DNA of 64,000 bases, taken from assembly GCA_002118135.1 (NCBI GenBank), contig BDIU01000239.1:1-64000 (forward strand). Reading direction: 5' to 3'. This stretch comes from Trebouxia sp. TZW2008. Its lineage: Eukaryota > Chlorophyta > Trebouxiophyceae > Trebouxiales > Trebouxiaceae. Each line of letters starts with the position of its first letter. The first letter of the stretch is position 1. Below the pieces are notes generated by a model. It was not told the origin of the DNA and made no database searches. It worked only from the letters and a program-made list of their open reading frames with translations. Of the stretch, positions 11,874 through 24,600 are shown piece by piece. A program made the translations under genes and the position numbers.

Positions 11874-14800
11874 CTAAAACAAATACGCTGCAACATCAGA
11901 AAGTGATATCACCCCCTCAACCGCTTCAGTGTCTGAGTCAATGACAAAAATGCGCTGCACGCTTGGGGTGGCTAGTCGCTCAACAACAAGCCTGCATAGC
12001 AAGAGGAATGGGCAGGTCAACACTACACTCAGCCCACCACAGTGTACAAACCTACAACAAACATTCACTGATGCGGACGACATGAGCACCTCTTGATATG
12101 TGATCACTGACACAGTCCTGCCCAAACTAAGGCAGCTATCAAATCGTATCGCGTGAGCTTTACAATCAATTGGCATGTGCTTGCAGCCTGCTACTGATAC
12201 GCAGCTTGACTACTCAGTGCCTTGAAGCATGGCACGGAACTATTGCATGTGCCAATGCACGTTTATAGTACTGATAAGGCAGCAGTGGTCAAATAGTCAC
12301 CTTTTCACATCACAAAGTCATGCAATGCATGCAATGCACTGTAAACACTGGAGGTGCAAAGCAAAGACTACATGGCTCATCAGGCAATCTCCAAGCAAAT
12401 GACTGGGCAAATGTGTTGAATATGTGATGTGTACCTGAGAGGATCTCTGAAATTACACCAGTGCAGGCGTTGATCAGGATGGGGAGTTTCAGAAATGGAT
12501 GGACATGAATGAACCCCTTGTAACGCATGACCCTGCACCAAAAGCCATCGTTATTGATTTCATGACTCACATGCAACCCAAATAGGCTTGTTCAGTCTAA
12601 GCACAGAATGCAGGAAAGCATTCAGCATTCTCCTCAGTTCTTTCATCTTTGTCCGAGTGCATGTTCAAATGCAATAATGATCTGCAAACAGACCATATCT
12701 GTTGTGTCTCAAAATGGGGTGACTTGAAAGTCAGGCTGCTCACACTGCTGCTGCTGGGCTGACATGCATTGTCATGCAATCTGCAAAGCCTCTAAAGGGA
12801 AGCACAAATGGCAGCTTGGCAGCATGCTGTTTGACTCTGCAGTCAAAGTCGCTGCCAGCACGCTCTCAAATATTTGACCATGACTAATTTTGTGTCACTA
12901 GAAGCACAGCTGGCTGAAACATGGCTCAGAGCGGCTGTGTATTTTGTTTTCACTCATTCATTGTGAACGTACGCTAGACAGGCTGTGTAGCAATGCAGCA
13001 TAAAGTGCTTACCATTGATGGCGTCCTGCGATGCTGCGAGGAGTCTGCTGAAGAAGAGTGGGCTGTCAGTGCCAAGGCCTGGCCTACTGTCACGTCCTCC
13101 CACTGTAGTCTGCACACACACCGTGACAGACTGCTGTCAGCATGATTGTACTGCGTATGATATGACAAGCCTGCCTGGCGAGATAGGGCTTTTGCGACAC
13201 ACACCTAGCAATGCATGCTAGAAAGTGTGGTGATTCTTGTTAGAATCACGATGATTGGTGTCACATGCAGGCAATGTTGCTGTGGGACATTGACATGATG
13301 TGCTGTCATGTAAGCCTCATACTCAGACAGTCACAATGGTGGGCTTTGAATGCAGCACGGTGATGGCATGTTTGCACAATGCAAGCAGTGGCTGGCTGGC
13401 AACACTGCCAAACGAAAAGCAGAGATGGAACACAGTTCACGAGGACCTGTGTAGCGCCGAGATAACTTCCACCTCCTCAATGCCAGCTGCTGCTTGAGCA
13501 TGTCAGTAAGATGGCTAGCGACATGTTGGCCATGCAGAAAGAGTTTATGACATGCAGTTGACAGACAGACAGACAGACAGACAGACGGACGGACGGACAA
13601 ACAGACGCATAGACTTTTGATGGACAGGCAGACAGAAGTTGTAGCACACCTGTTATAGCTGTTGCCTTTACAGAGGGAGGTGATGTCTGAGCGCGCGTAC
13701 AGCCCTAACAGCTTGCCCTTCTGCAGGTAACATCAGCAACTTGAGCAAAGGAAACATTACCACAATGTCTAGAGAGCTGAGGCGGCATACAAGGAGTTGG
13801 GAGGGGATGGGGCTTGCGCACAAAGTGAGATGAGCGTTAATGTCAAGGCAAATGGTGTGGCTGATCATGCATGTTCAGGCGTTTCCTGTAATCGACAGCC
13901 GTTCTGTCTGCATCTGAGACTTGGACATGTCAAGGCAGCCTGAAAGTGCTTGTATCTATGGGCAAGTTTACTATCTTTATTACTTTTAGTACTTACACAT
14001 AACATTTTTTCAGAGAACCAACAGGAGGGCCACAGGACAGTTGCATTGATGTCAGACGTCAATGAGTGATGCCTGAATGAACGCCAAAACAGGGCATACA
14101 TGGGTGGACGCAGGTGCAGTTTGTTGGCATGACATGCAGTGAGAGGAGATGATGTGTGCGGTCTGAATTGACGACATGAGGGTCCGACAACAGTGCACTA
14201 TAGAGGACACATTGCACATTGCAGTCCCAACTTGGTGCTACATGAAGGCGGAAGACTAGAATTTGGTACTTTGGTCTTTGAAAAAGTAGGGGAGTCTGAC
14301 CTCATCTGTGATGGGTAGCGAGCTGGCGCCAGACTCAAGCAATAGCCCTAGGGCTGTTGTGAGGCTGGTGGAGGGCCTTAACGACTGAATGTCCCGTATA
14401 TGCCGTCGATCTCGCCTTTCCTCTCCCTGGGAAACAGAACACTGTCACACAACATGAACACACCAGAATGTGGGACTGGCTGTAAGATTTACCAGCACAC
14501 ATTTGCCAGTCTTGTCTGTCATGCCCTTGTGACAGCAGATCAGAAAAATTGAATACGCATACACCACATCTCACCTTGTGTGCAGAGCAGTATATGAGTC
14601 TGCCGTGAATGTGCTGTAAAGATCGCTGATCTGCGCTCAATGACACGGAAGAGGTTGCAATTACATTGCACTTGAGCACCATGTGTAACAATGCCAGGGG
14701 CAGCAGACAGACAATGCCATACTGTAACACAACCAGCAGTACAGACATGACAAAACTAATTGCATAGGAGACAAAGAGTTGACTGTTTGTATGTCTTTCA

Positions 14801-17800
14801 CATCCAAACAGATTGCGATGTTCAACAAATATACTTGCGCATATTGCTCAAAATCCTTCTTTGGGCATTTCCATGTGCAAATTTGTCTCATGAGGCTTGT
14901 TGCCGTCTTCCTGCTGAGCAGATTGGCTGTGCAGCAACCAGGTGCCTATATTGTACATCTGCCTCACACAACAAAACACACTGTGGGATGACAGCCTTTG
15001 CATGATTGGAAGATGAAGAGAAACAGGTGTGCTTGCCTCAGGCTTGTTGCCTTCCACTTGTTACGCAGGCCTACTTTGAGGAGACCAGGTGCCTCGACCT
15101 GTGTCTGTGCTTCACACAACAGGACAAGCGATACTACAACAAACGCAAGCAGTGCCACTGACCTCAGGCATGTTGCCTTCCTCTTGTTGAGCAGGCCTAC
15201 TGTGCGGTGACCAGGTGCCTATCGGCAGGCTGCCTACGGGTTGACTCAGCAGTGGGAAGGAGGCCAAGCTGGCTCTGAAGTGGCGCAACAGGCAGGCAAT
15301 GATGCTGCCAAAAGTGGCTACATGCAGCAGCGTACACACCTCCTGACCTGCACATACAGAAAGAAGGTTTGCAGTATTGTAGCCGGGCAAGTGACAGCAT
15401 GTGCAGTGCTGTCCACAGGCTGGCTCAGCAAGGGAAAGGATGCCAGACTGGGTCTGAAGTGGCGCAACAGGCAGGCAATGATGCTGCCAAAAGTGGCCAC
15501 ATGCAGCAGCGTACACACCTCCTGACCTGCATATACAAAAAGAGGATTTGCAGTTTTGTAGCTGGACAAGTGACAGCATGCACAGCGCTGCACACTGGCA
15601 GCTCAGCAAGGGAAAGGATGGCAGACTGGCTCTGAAGTGGCGCAACAGGCAGACAATGATGCTGCCAAAAGTGGCACACACCTCCTGACCTGTGCATACA
15701 GAAACAGGGTTTGCCATTTTGTAGCTGGACAAGTGACAGCATGCACAGTGCTGCACACTGGCTCAGCAAGGGAAAGGATGGCAGACTGGCTCTGAAGTGG
15801 CGCAACAGGCAGACAATGATGCTGCCAAAAGTGGCCACATGCAGCAGCGTACACAGCTCCTGACCTGTACATACAGAAACAGGGTTTGCAATTTTGTAGC
15901 TGGGCATGTGACAGCATGCACAGTGCTGCTCACTGGTTGCCTTAGCAGTGGGAAGGAAGCCAAGCTGGCTCTGAAGTGGCGCAACAGGCAGGCAATGATG
16001 CTGCCAAAAGCAGCAATAACCAGAAGTGTGCACACCTCTTGACCTACACATACACAGGTTGGTAGAGATTGATTTGACAAAGCTTCAAAGTGCGGCTCTG
16101 AAGTGGCAAATAGGCAGGCGATGATGCTGCCAAAGGTGGCTACGTGTAGCAGCGTGCACACGTGTTGACCTGCAGACAAAAGCATGAGACTCAAGACACT
16201 GTGACTCTGATGCAAGATTACGCAAAGTCATACACAGGATGTGAAATGTCTGCCTGAAGAGTGACGGAATGACAGCATGCCGTTCCAGGGTCGTGAGAAG
16301 GTCAACACCCTGAGGCACGTGTCTGTGCCTGCCTGCCTGCCTGCCTTCTTGTTTGAGATCACAGAGTCTTGTTTAACTGACAGAGAGCATATGCAGCCGT
16401 TGAGCTGTCTAGCTAACTCCCTTCTAGGAGTTCTTTCCTAGAAGAAAGAACTATCTTCTAGGAATAGTTCTAGAAGGGAGTTAGCGCCTTCTTGAAATTT
16501 TCTCCCTGTCTTGAAGCTGTCTGCAGCTGTAGCTGTTGCTGCGGCTCTTGCTGACTTGCTACATTGTCACTTAGAATAATTGCACTACTAAATTTGCCTT
16601 GCTTGTGCATCTGCATATTGTGTCCCTGAAGTGGTGAAGCGGCGAGATGTTTGCTGGTGCGTGAAGTTGTCCAACTGCCTGGCTTGATGGCTGCCATGCC
16701 GGCTGGTCTGTCTGTCTGTCTGTATGACTGTCTGTCTGTGCCTTTCTGCCTGCCTGCCTGCCAGTCTGTTTTCCTGCCTGCCTGCCTGCCTGCCTGTCTG
16801 CACGTCTGTCTGCATGTCTGTCTGTGAGGCTGCCTGCCTGCCTTACTTCTCTGTCTGTAGTTGCCTGTCTATGTGCTTGCCTGTCTGCAGAGGTGTTGCT
16901 GTGTTTCAAGCTGCTGCTTCCTGTTTTGTCTTGAGAGCAATTGCATGCACTGGATTGTTCAAATACACTGAACGCTCTTAATGTGACTGGCACGCACACA
17001 TTGTCCAAAACATAGAGGTCCAACGTGACCCCAGAGCGTACTGTGCCCCTTCAGCTTCTGCTGTGAAAGGGTTTATCATCTGGCTATGCTGTCAGGCAGG
17101 GGCTTGAAACCTCATTGGCAATGCAAAACATGTTGAGCTTTGCTCACTCCACCCAAGATGACTTCAATGCAAGACATGAACATTACCATCTGGTTCTGCG
17201 GCAAGGCAAGGGGCTGAGGAGACCTCATTGACAGTGAGTATGTTCACCAGCTCAATCAGCTGTCATTGCCAAACATCAGCACATGTTTGACAGGACCATA
17301 GTCTCAAAGGTGGTGGAGTTCAAAGGGTTGGCATGCCATCTGGTTCTGTGCTGAGACAGGGGGTTGAGGAGACCTCAGTGGCAGTCAGCCTATCCACCAG
17401 CTCAAGCAGCTGTCATTGCCAAACACTAGCAAATGATTGACAGGACCATAGCATCACTGCATCAAAGGCGGTGGAGTTCAAAGGGTTGGCATACCATCTG
17501 GTTCTGTGCTGAGACAGGGGGTTGAGGAAACCTGAGTGGCAGTCAGCCTATCCACCAGCTCAAGCAGCTGTCATTGCCAAACACTAGCACATGATTGACA
17601 GGACCATAGCATCACTGCATCAGAGGTGGTGGAGTTCAAAGGGTTGGGCATACCATCAGGCTCTGTGGTGAGGCAAGGGGCTGAAGACACCTCATTGGCA
17701 GTGAGCCTATCCACCAGCACGTCCAATCGCTCCTCAGGCTTGACATAGATGAGGCGCCGGAAGGGCCTGCCATCATTTGCAGCCTCTTCTCGCAACCCTG

Positions 17801-20127
17801 CATAGCCTTGCAAGCTCTGCAAACGTGCACGAGTGCAGAGCAGCAGAAGACTACAAGGATGGCCTGCTAGACATTGGTGTGGTGCATGCTTGTCATGACT
17901 TCTGCACAGTTCAAAGAGCATGAAACACAATGCAGTGCTGCTGCCAGGCTGGGCAACCTGGACAGGCAAATGCAATGAGTTGGTATGATGTGCAAGCTAT
18001 GCTTGTGAATGAATGCTGTACAATATGACAGATGTGCTGTCAACATCAGCTAGATGTTTGAGCCAATGAGCCCCTGTGCAGTCAAGGTGTTGTGATGAGC
18101 CTGTATGAGTGATCATGCTCACGCAGCACTGCAAATGGCAAACTGCTGTTGTGGACATTGGGGCTGGACCAGAGATTGCCCCACAGCTGATTGATAGCAC
18201 GTGACAATGCAAACCTGAATGGTTGCTGTGCAGAAAGCGGATTTCAAACAGTAGTGAGGACAGTAGTGAGATTGCAATTGTTTCCAGTCACTAAAGGCTG
18301 ACCTCGTATGGTGTGCTGGTCCATATCCTCTTCAGAGGCAGGATTAGCGCCAGAGGACACACTGCTGCGTAGCCGCCTCAATATATGAATGAAATCACTG
18401 GCGCTGATGATGCCTGCCAGCTGAGCTGCCTGAGCATCCCATAGGCTGGCAGATGCTACTCGCTGCTCATGCAAGGCATGGAAAGCTTGCCGTACTGGTA
18501 GCTCGACATCCAGCAACACCACTTTGCCGCTTTCTGGAATCAGCTCGTAGATGCTATGTGTGCAGAGGAAGTCCTTGATCTTCTTTCGGGTGTAGCCGGG
18601 TTCATCAGCTTGCATGGGCATAGGTGCATTGCTGGTGTCTGACAAGGAATTGCTGTCGGCATTCTGCATGTCGACATCGCTCTGGTTTGAGAGCGAGCTG
18701 GTTGTGGCCGCCAGGGGAGAAGGGGGCTGTTGTTGCTGCTGCTGGTGTTGCGATGATGCATGCTGTAGGTTGTGCTGTGCCTGGGAGGGGTGTTGCAGCC
18801 CAGAGCTGCCATGTGTGAGCTGCTGCAGCTGTGGCTGCGGCTGATGCTGCGGTGACTGGAGGTGCTGCGGGCTGCTGCTCAGGATCCTGTAAAAACACAT
18901 CACCACAGTGTACAGTAAACTCTCCTTGTAACGACTGCTTTGGTTACAAAGAAAGTTGTCCTTACATCAAATTGTCCTCACTGAGCGGGACCACTGCAGC
19001 CAGAATGCAGTGACCGGTTCCCAATTGCATTGTCCTTACATTGAGAATGTTCTTACACTGAGTGTCCTTACAAAGAGATTTTACTGTAACAATACTGAAG
19101 TTTACTCGCTTTAGCATAGGGTGCTAGGGGTATGTGGCCCAAATCCTGTGTTGTCAGGTCAGCTTTTGGTGATGTTACAGTAAGGGTGATGGATGCCCAA
19201 TTGCTGAATCCACAAGAGACAGGCACGTTGGTATGTGCAACAGCTTCATCATCAATGCCAATGTGACATGCATTCAAATGTGAAGCCAGCGCAGACACAT
19301 GCATCTGGAAGCTGCAGACTGCTGCTCAGAATCCTGTAAAATCAAATCACCACGGTGCATTGTCCCTAATAGTCTATGCAGTACGAATGACAATAAAACC
19401 CCAAATAGACCCCTGCTACTAGACCCCTACTGACACATCACACATTCTGGCACAAGGTATATGTGGCTCAAGTCCTGTGCTCAAGTCCTATCTCAGGCCA
19501 AGTTGTGTTGAGCATTACAGCAAGAACATCTGATGCTCAACTGATACAGTTTGACAGCTTCACCATTACTGGCAATCTGACAGCCTTGCTTGTATCAATG
19601 GTACAGTCATACGTGTCAAGAAGCTGACACTGCATCACTGTACTGAGATGGAGGTTCAGAGTAGACGCTTACCCCTGGTTTTGGCTCTGCTCTGGTCTTC
19701 TGACAAAGAGCCAGTTGTTAACATTGCCAAGAGGGTCTGGCATGAAGGGCTGTGTTTCGTCATGACGCCACTCGCCATCAACAATGAACTTGTATTGGTG
19801 ATAGCTGCAAGTGTACACAAAGATTTGCTGCTGTGCACCAGACAGTTGTTGATGTCTATGTGTACAGGTCTTGCAGATCAATGCTTGAAGTGCACAGCGT
19901 ACCCAGGCGGAAGATGCACCACAACAGCAAACACTCCAGGGTTTGACTCATCGGACGCCATAGGCACAGTCTCCACCCACCGCGTGAAGGACCCACATAG
20001 GTGGACCTATAACGCAAGAATGTCAAGCAGCAAGGCTAGAGTCAGGTGCCGCAGGCAAGAAAGACATGCTCACCACTTGACCGCCGAATTGCCATGTGAA
20101 ACGTGTTGGCACAAAATAGGCGGACAT
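11874..20127 (-). CDS. SNF4: SnRK1 regulatory subunit KIN-beta-gamma (SNF4-like)
   Basis: Exons: 20127-20074, 20006-19903, 19804-19673, 18886-18303, a probable 11-nt microexon 18225-18215, 17816-17654, 15347-15163, 14426-14301, 13720-13650, 13109-13013, 12532-12435 and 11991-11874. They join in frame to about 580 residues. Residues 1-97 form a glycogen-binding CBM48 domain (TRFTWQFGGQ, GSFTRWVE, PPGYHQYKF, DGEWRHDET). A Q/S-rich linker follows to about 190. Four CBS motifs form two Bateman domains, with ASDFIHIL, GRPFRRLIYV, FGSIIACLLRHFRASL, PIGTW, LYARSDIT and EGVISLSDV. This is the plant-type energy-sensing subunit of the SNF1-related kinase, acting in cytosol and nucleus. The link between exons 4 and 6 is the only doubtful one: instead of the microexon, exon 4 could end at a GTGACT donor (18291). 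The donor after 13650 (GTGTGC) is weak but gives the family motif. Introns are unusually rich in decoy junctions. Confidence 0.92.
13559..13600. repeat. (GACA)n/(GACG)n microsatellite
   Basis: A run of GACA units turns into GGAC units inside an intron of the SNF4-like gene. Confidence 0.85.
14885..15095 (-). repeat. Downstream copies of SNF4 exon 7 tail
   Basis: Two partial copies of the exon 7 end (minus-strand GGCACCTGG..GGCAAC..GCCT) lie near 15035-15095 and 14885-14955. In transcription they follow the functional tail at 15163-15230. One reads APGLLKVGLRNKWKATSLR and the other NIGTWLLHSQSAQQEDGNK, compared with PIGTWSPHSRPAQQEEGNMP in the exon. Confidence 0.75.
15348..16170 (-). repeat. 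Five decoy copies upstream of SNF4 exon 7
   Basis: Exon starts after a GACCTG-type acceptor (+ strand) occur at 15526, 15689, 15864, 16043 and 16169; the functional exon starts at 15347. Spacings are 179, 163, 175, 179 and 126 bp. Most copies, read on the minus strand, repeat FGSIIACLLRHFRASLASF or close variants, then run into intron sequence instead of the PIGTW end. Confidence 0.88.
16413..16484. repeat. 72-bp foldback element in SNF4 intron
   Basis: Perfect 15-bp terminal inverted repeats (CTAACTCCCTTCTAG / CTAGAAGGGAGTTAG) flank an interior that itself folds: AGTTCTTTCCTAGAAGAAAG followed by AACT is nearly self-complementary. It resembles a tiny foldback or MITE remnant; no clear target-site duplication is seen. 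Confidence 0.8.
16704..16860. repeat. (CTGT)n/(CTGC)n microsatellite
   Basis: Mixed CTGT and CTGC tetranucleotide runs fill this intronic stretch; a shorter CCTG run lies at about 16328-16345. Confidence 0.85.
17072..17650 (-). repeat. Four downstream copies of SNF4 exon 6 tail
   Basis: Read on + coordinates, the anchor CATCTGGTTCTG recurs near 17494, 17336 and 17184, with a degraded form near 17072. The functional exon end is at 17654. Units are about 110-160 bp and cover the exon 3' half (minus ..TANEVSSAP..EPDG) plus donor and intron start. They lie downstream of the functional exon in transcription. Confidence 0.85.
19322..19352 (-). repeat. Copy of SNF4 exon 4 acceptor region
   Basis: TGCTGCTCAGAATCCTGTAA followed by AATCAAATCACCAC matches the acceptor region of exon 4 at 18876-18906. 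It is a single upstream decoy about 440 bp away. Confidence 0.65.
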
Positions 20128-20546
20128 GCAAGATCAAGCAACACCAGCTGCGCAACCACTATGTCAAGGATGTCCCCAGCGCAACTGGTTTCTTCTGGTC
20201 GTTAAAGCATTAGGCTTCGGGCCAAGATTCGCTGCGTGCCTATGCTGTCTGCTCTAGCGCCTACGCAACCTGAGGCCATTGGAGGCACGGCGTACACATG
20301 TTTCGCAGCATTCGCGACGCATCAGGAAGCTTGCCTGTTGCCTGCAGATCTCCATGTGCCGAGACTCCCTACTCTTCTTCTTCAGCAGTTCCAAGTGCAA
20401 AATCTCAAATTCGCAAGCCATTCAAAACCGACTTCAGTCAGTCAAGTTGACTGTGTCGCGCACTGAAGCGGCCGTAGCAACCTTGTAGGCGATTCCGCCC
20501 TGATGTTGCCTTAGCTGGGCCATTGCTCTTCGCACACGTACACAAC
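20128..20546. promoter_or_regulatory. Head-to-head promoter interval, SNF4 / UBL gene
   Basis: Only about 420 bp separate the two divergent start codons, so both promoters must lie here. Locally the sequence has more CpG dinucleotides and less repetitive content than the surrounding introns. No TATA box is obvious on either strand. Confidence 0.5.
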
Positions 20547-21154
20547 ATGACAGGAGGACTCGATCTTGGCTTCCGCCAGAAGTCTGAGGCAACCGACGAA
20601 GCTAGGCACCAGGAGGCAAAGCAAGCCGAAGGCAGTGACCTGCAAGTGAGATCATGCGATTCTCACGTGGACAAATAGAGGCTGAACTTGCTGTGAGTGC
20701 TTCAGTCGCATTCTCCTGAGTGCCGCCAGCTGAAGACTTGCTTCCATGCATATATGCAGTTACGCCTAATGCTGCCAGATGGGCGAGAGGAAGTGCTGGC
20801 AGCCAAAATTGGTCAGACTGTGCAATATACCAAAGCAGTGTTGAGTGAGAAGTTCGCTATACCCATAGAGCAGCTGGTGAGCACAGCTGACTATGGGTAT
20901 CCAAGCTGTACATTGACTTGAAACGCGGTACGGCTTGAACCAAAAATCTGTTGATGCAGATGTTGACTTGCGAAGGTCAAGCTATGCTGGACCCCCTGTC
21001 CCTAGCTGACTGCAAAGGCATCAGATCAACTGGCCTGAACCTCATTCAAGTTCAAATGGGCAAGGTACAAAGCAGCAGCTGCAGCAACAACTGTGCAGAA
21101 CTCTACTGTCATGTACTAGAATGTGGCTCCATGTATATGCAGACAAGCTCTTGA
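20547..21154 (+). CDS. Ubiquitin-like domain protein
   Basis: Exons 20547-20645, 20760-20876 and 20960 onward are all phase 0. Exon 1 starts MTGGLDLGFRQKSEATDE, hydrophilic. Exons 2 and 3 encode one ubiquitin fold: LRLMLPDGREEVL, VQYTKAVLSEKFAIPIEQL, then CEGQAMLDPLSLADCKGI and NLIQVQM. The pattern of a hydrophobic first strand, a helix, and G-x-x-M/L-x-DPLSL before a final strand matches UBL domains such as those of IQUB-type proteins, but no IQ motif is seen. The end is uncertain: reading through the GTACAA site at 21065 gives a stop at 21152-21154 (136 residues), or the gene may splice onward. No C-terminal diglycine follows, so conjugation is unlikely. Confidence 0.68.
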
Positions 21155-21648
21155 CGCTGGAAACAGTGAGACATACATTGCTTTACAAGCCTTGAGATCA
21201 AACTGCCATACATTTGATACAGAAGTAGCTGGCAAGCATTCATTGCAGCCATTCTAAAGCTATGTCCATTTTTGACACCAAAAGGCGCTGTCCAAGCAGC
21301 AGCAATCATCACTCTTTCCTGGGTTATACAGAACATCAGGCAGCAATAAGCCCTAGGGCAACAACAGCAGTGGCAGAATACACAGATGATGAGTCTGCGT
21401 CGGCAGTGATGAACCTGTCATGCAAGACCTACTTGCTGCACATGCATATGCATGTATGTGCATGTTGTAGCCTTTGCACAGACATATAGTGTGCATCATG
21501 ACCTGCATGCAAGCAGATGCATTTGTGCTGTACAGATACAGCATTTTCAGCTATTTCGACATGACATTTTTGTCGTTTCGTATAAAGGCAGCATTGGGAC
21601 TTGCACACGACGTTTCAATGTGCGCTGTCTGCTGACATTAAGAAGTGT

Positions 21649-24600
21649 ATGCTTAGAAACGTATCAATCGTTCAAGGTCGAGCACTGTATTGCAGCAGTC
21701 GGCGGCATGCCTGCGTGATGTCTGCCAGTACACCCAGCACTGCCGCCACAAACAAGCGCAAAATGGTACAAATAGGCACACATAACGGCACATTCCATTG
21801 CGACGAGGCCCTAGGCTGTTACTTGCTACAAAAGACGGACCGCTTCAAGACAGGGCAGGTCGTCAGGTCACGAGACCCACAAGTTCTGCAAGATTTGGAT
21901 ATTGTCATTGACGTGGGCGGGGTTTACGACCCTGGTACGCCCTAAGCCAGCTTCTTGCAGTCAATGACACTGTTGGCTGTGCCTATCCGCAGCAGCACCT
22001 GGTTTTCCTTGTTAAGTCAGCGTGTGCTTTGCAGCATCTGAGAGGTATGATCACCATCAAAGGGGCTTTACTGAGGTGTTTGGGCATGGTAAGGTATTAC
22101 TCAGCTCAAGCCATCTGATGCGTTGCATGCAGCAGGCATAACTACCAAAGCTTCCCTGCGAGATTGTCATAGTGCCGAGATTGATCGCTGTTCTTGCTGC
22201 GCCAGGTTTTGTGACAAAATTGTCCAGTGCTGGGCTTGTGTACAAGCACTATGGCAAGGAGTTAGTTGCAGCTGCCATGGGTCAGCCCACAGACTCGCAA
22301 GCTGTTGAGACAACATGGCTGGCAGTGTACAAGTACTTCATGGAAGCTGTTGATGGCATTGACAATGGTAAGTGTAGTCTGCTGTGTAGCCAAATGTCGG
22401 CATATGTGCCTTCTTAATGAGTCCCTCAACCTGGCGTATTCTGCTGTATGGAAGCAAGCTTTGCACCTGCTGTCTCCTACTTGCACTTTGCTAGCTCTAC
22501 TTTTTTGTCAGTTTCATCTTCAAGCCTTTTTAGTGCTGACAATAAACATATGCACTTGCAATGACCTCTCGACAGCCTTGCGATCAATTCAAGAACAGCA
22601 CAATGCAAGTTGAACTTACATGCGGCAACAAAAGCAAAAGTTGCAATGCAGGGGTCAACCAATGGGAGAGTGATAAGCCTGCAAAATACGTGAGCAACAC
22701 AAACCTGTCATCTAGGGTTGCCTCGCTGAACCCTCCATGGAATGGTGACCAATCAGAAGAAGCTAGCAATGCCCAGTTCCAAAAGGCAATGCAGCTAACA
22801 GGACATGAGTTCATGGAGGCGCTGGAGTACTACAGCAATGTAAGCCGTCGCCCTCATGCACCTGTCATCTCGTCATTGTCCTCAACTGGAAGTGTCAAGG
22901 AGTACCTGTGGTATTGACACTTCAAGGCAGCAGCAACAATGGCTGCGTGAAGTACCTGTTGATTGTTTTGTCATTGTTCCCAACTGGAAGTGTAAAGGGT
23001 ACCTGTGATACTGACACTTCACGGCAGCAGCAACAATGGCTGGGGTAAATACTTTGGGGGTGCTGCGCACACATAGCGCATATGTCTATATATGTGTTAG
23101 CAAGCGGGCTTTGGCATGGGCATTCTAACTTCATCAACCACATCTTGCTGCCGTCAGCAGTCTGGCGTGCCTAGTTCAGAAGGCGATTGCTCATGTGCAT
23201 GACAAGCTCATGGAGCACTCTGTTGTGGCCTGTGCAGAAGCTGGCATCTGCAAACACTTACATAGCAGGGGTTCTCAAATGCTTCCCTTCGCCCCTCATG
23301 TGCTGCAACATGACCTGGACAAATTGTGCGACAAATGCGACAGGCTGTGTCTCAAGCAGTGCCACATGCGTTCATCTGGCATCAGACAAGACTTTAGACA
23401 ATATTGCCCCAAGAAAGCGTGCTTTGGAGCAAGAAGCATGGGGGGGCGGCATTAGCACAACAGCTTCTTTTATCAAATTGTCAGACAGACCCTGGAGTCA
23501 ATGTGTTTCATGACTTCTTGTGCTCTTGTAGAGCTGGCTGCCAGCCAGGGCAGGCCAAGGCTTTGGTGCAACAAGCTTTGGAGCAGCGGCATAAGCACGG
23601 CAGCTTATGGTACTGGCGCTCTAGACAGATCCTGGAGTCAAAGTGTTCGGTGTATACTTGTGCAGTTGAAGAGCTGGTTGCCAGCTAGTGTTTGTTGCAA
23701 GAAACAATGGAGGGAGAGAATAAGGTAGACCCTGGCAGGTAAATCATCAAATTGTCAGGCAGACCCTGGAGTGTCTATAATTAAGAAAAGGGTAGTGCTT
23801 CTGCAAGGCTGGCTGCCGGCTAGAGCTTAGATGCAAGGCGCTTTGGAGCAGCGGCATAAGGAAGACTCCAGTCCGCAGATCATCACTGTCGGACAGACCC
23901 TGGAGTGAGCATGACTCAACATCATTATATGCTTTTGCAGAGCTGGCTGCCGGCTAGAGCTTTGGTGCCAGACGCTTTGGAGCAGCGGCATAAGGAAGAC
24001 TCCAAGTGGCAGATCATCAAGCTGTCAGACAGAGCCTGGAGTGAAAATGACTTGAAATTGGTTTGTGCTTTTGCAGAGCTGGCTGCCGGCTAGGGCTTTG
24101 GTGCAAGAAGCTTTGGAGCAGCGGCATAAGGTAGACCCTAGCGGGCAGATCATCAAGCTGCCTGTGGCTGGCTGCCCATGGAAAGAGCATCTGGCTCAGC
24201 TAGAAGAAGAGCAGAAGCTTGGGGATGCAGTCAAGTTCTGCTTGTATGAGGTGAGTGACCTGTTTTTTATTGCATTGGGTTGCTGGCAAACAATGACAGC
24301 CACTGCATGCATAGCTCTGAAGAAAGACTACAATACACTAGCAGGCAGATCACCAAGCTGCCTGGTGCTGGTGAAGCATCTGGTTTGAAGAAGAGCAGAA
24401 GTTAAGGGATGCAGACAAGTTCTGCTTGTATGAGGTACGTGGCCTTTTGACTTGCAGCATTTTGCTGACAAACATGAAATTGCCTTTACGTGGCTCCTCA
24501 TGGAAGGAGCATTTGGCTCAGCTACAAGTAGAACAAATGCTTGGTAAAGCCATCAAGTTCTGCTTGTATGTGCGTCATGTGTAGACTAGCATCATTGCTG

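Noticed and set aside
15425..16051. Open frame of about 208 codons containing repeated FGSIIACLLRHF-like blocks, possibly a repeat protein
   Set aside because: Each block is a copy of SNF4 exon 7's head plus intron; the openness comes from unit lengths. Only the last copy has the full exon and a usable donor.
16571..17023. Open frame rich in DRQ/TDR repeats
   Set aside because: Translation of a CTGT/CTGC microsatellite.
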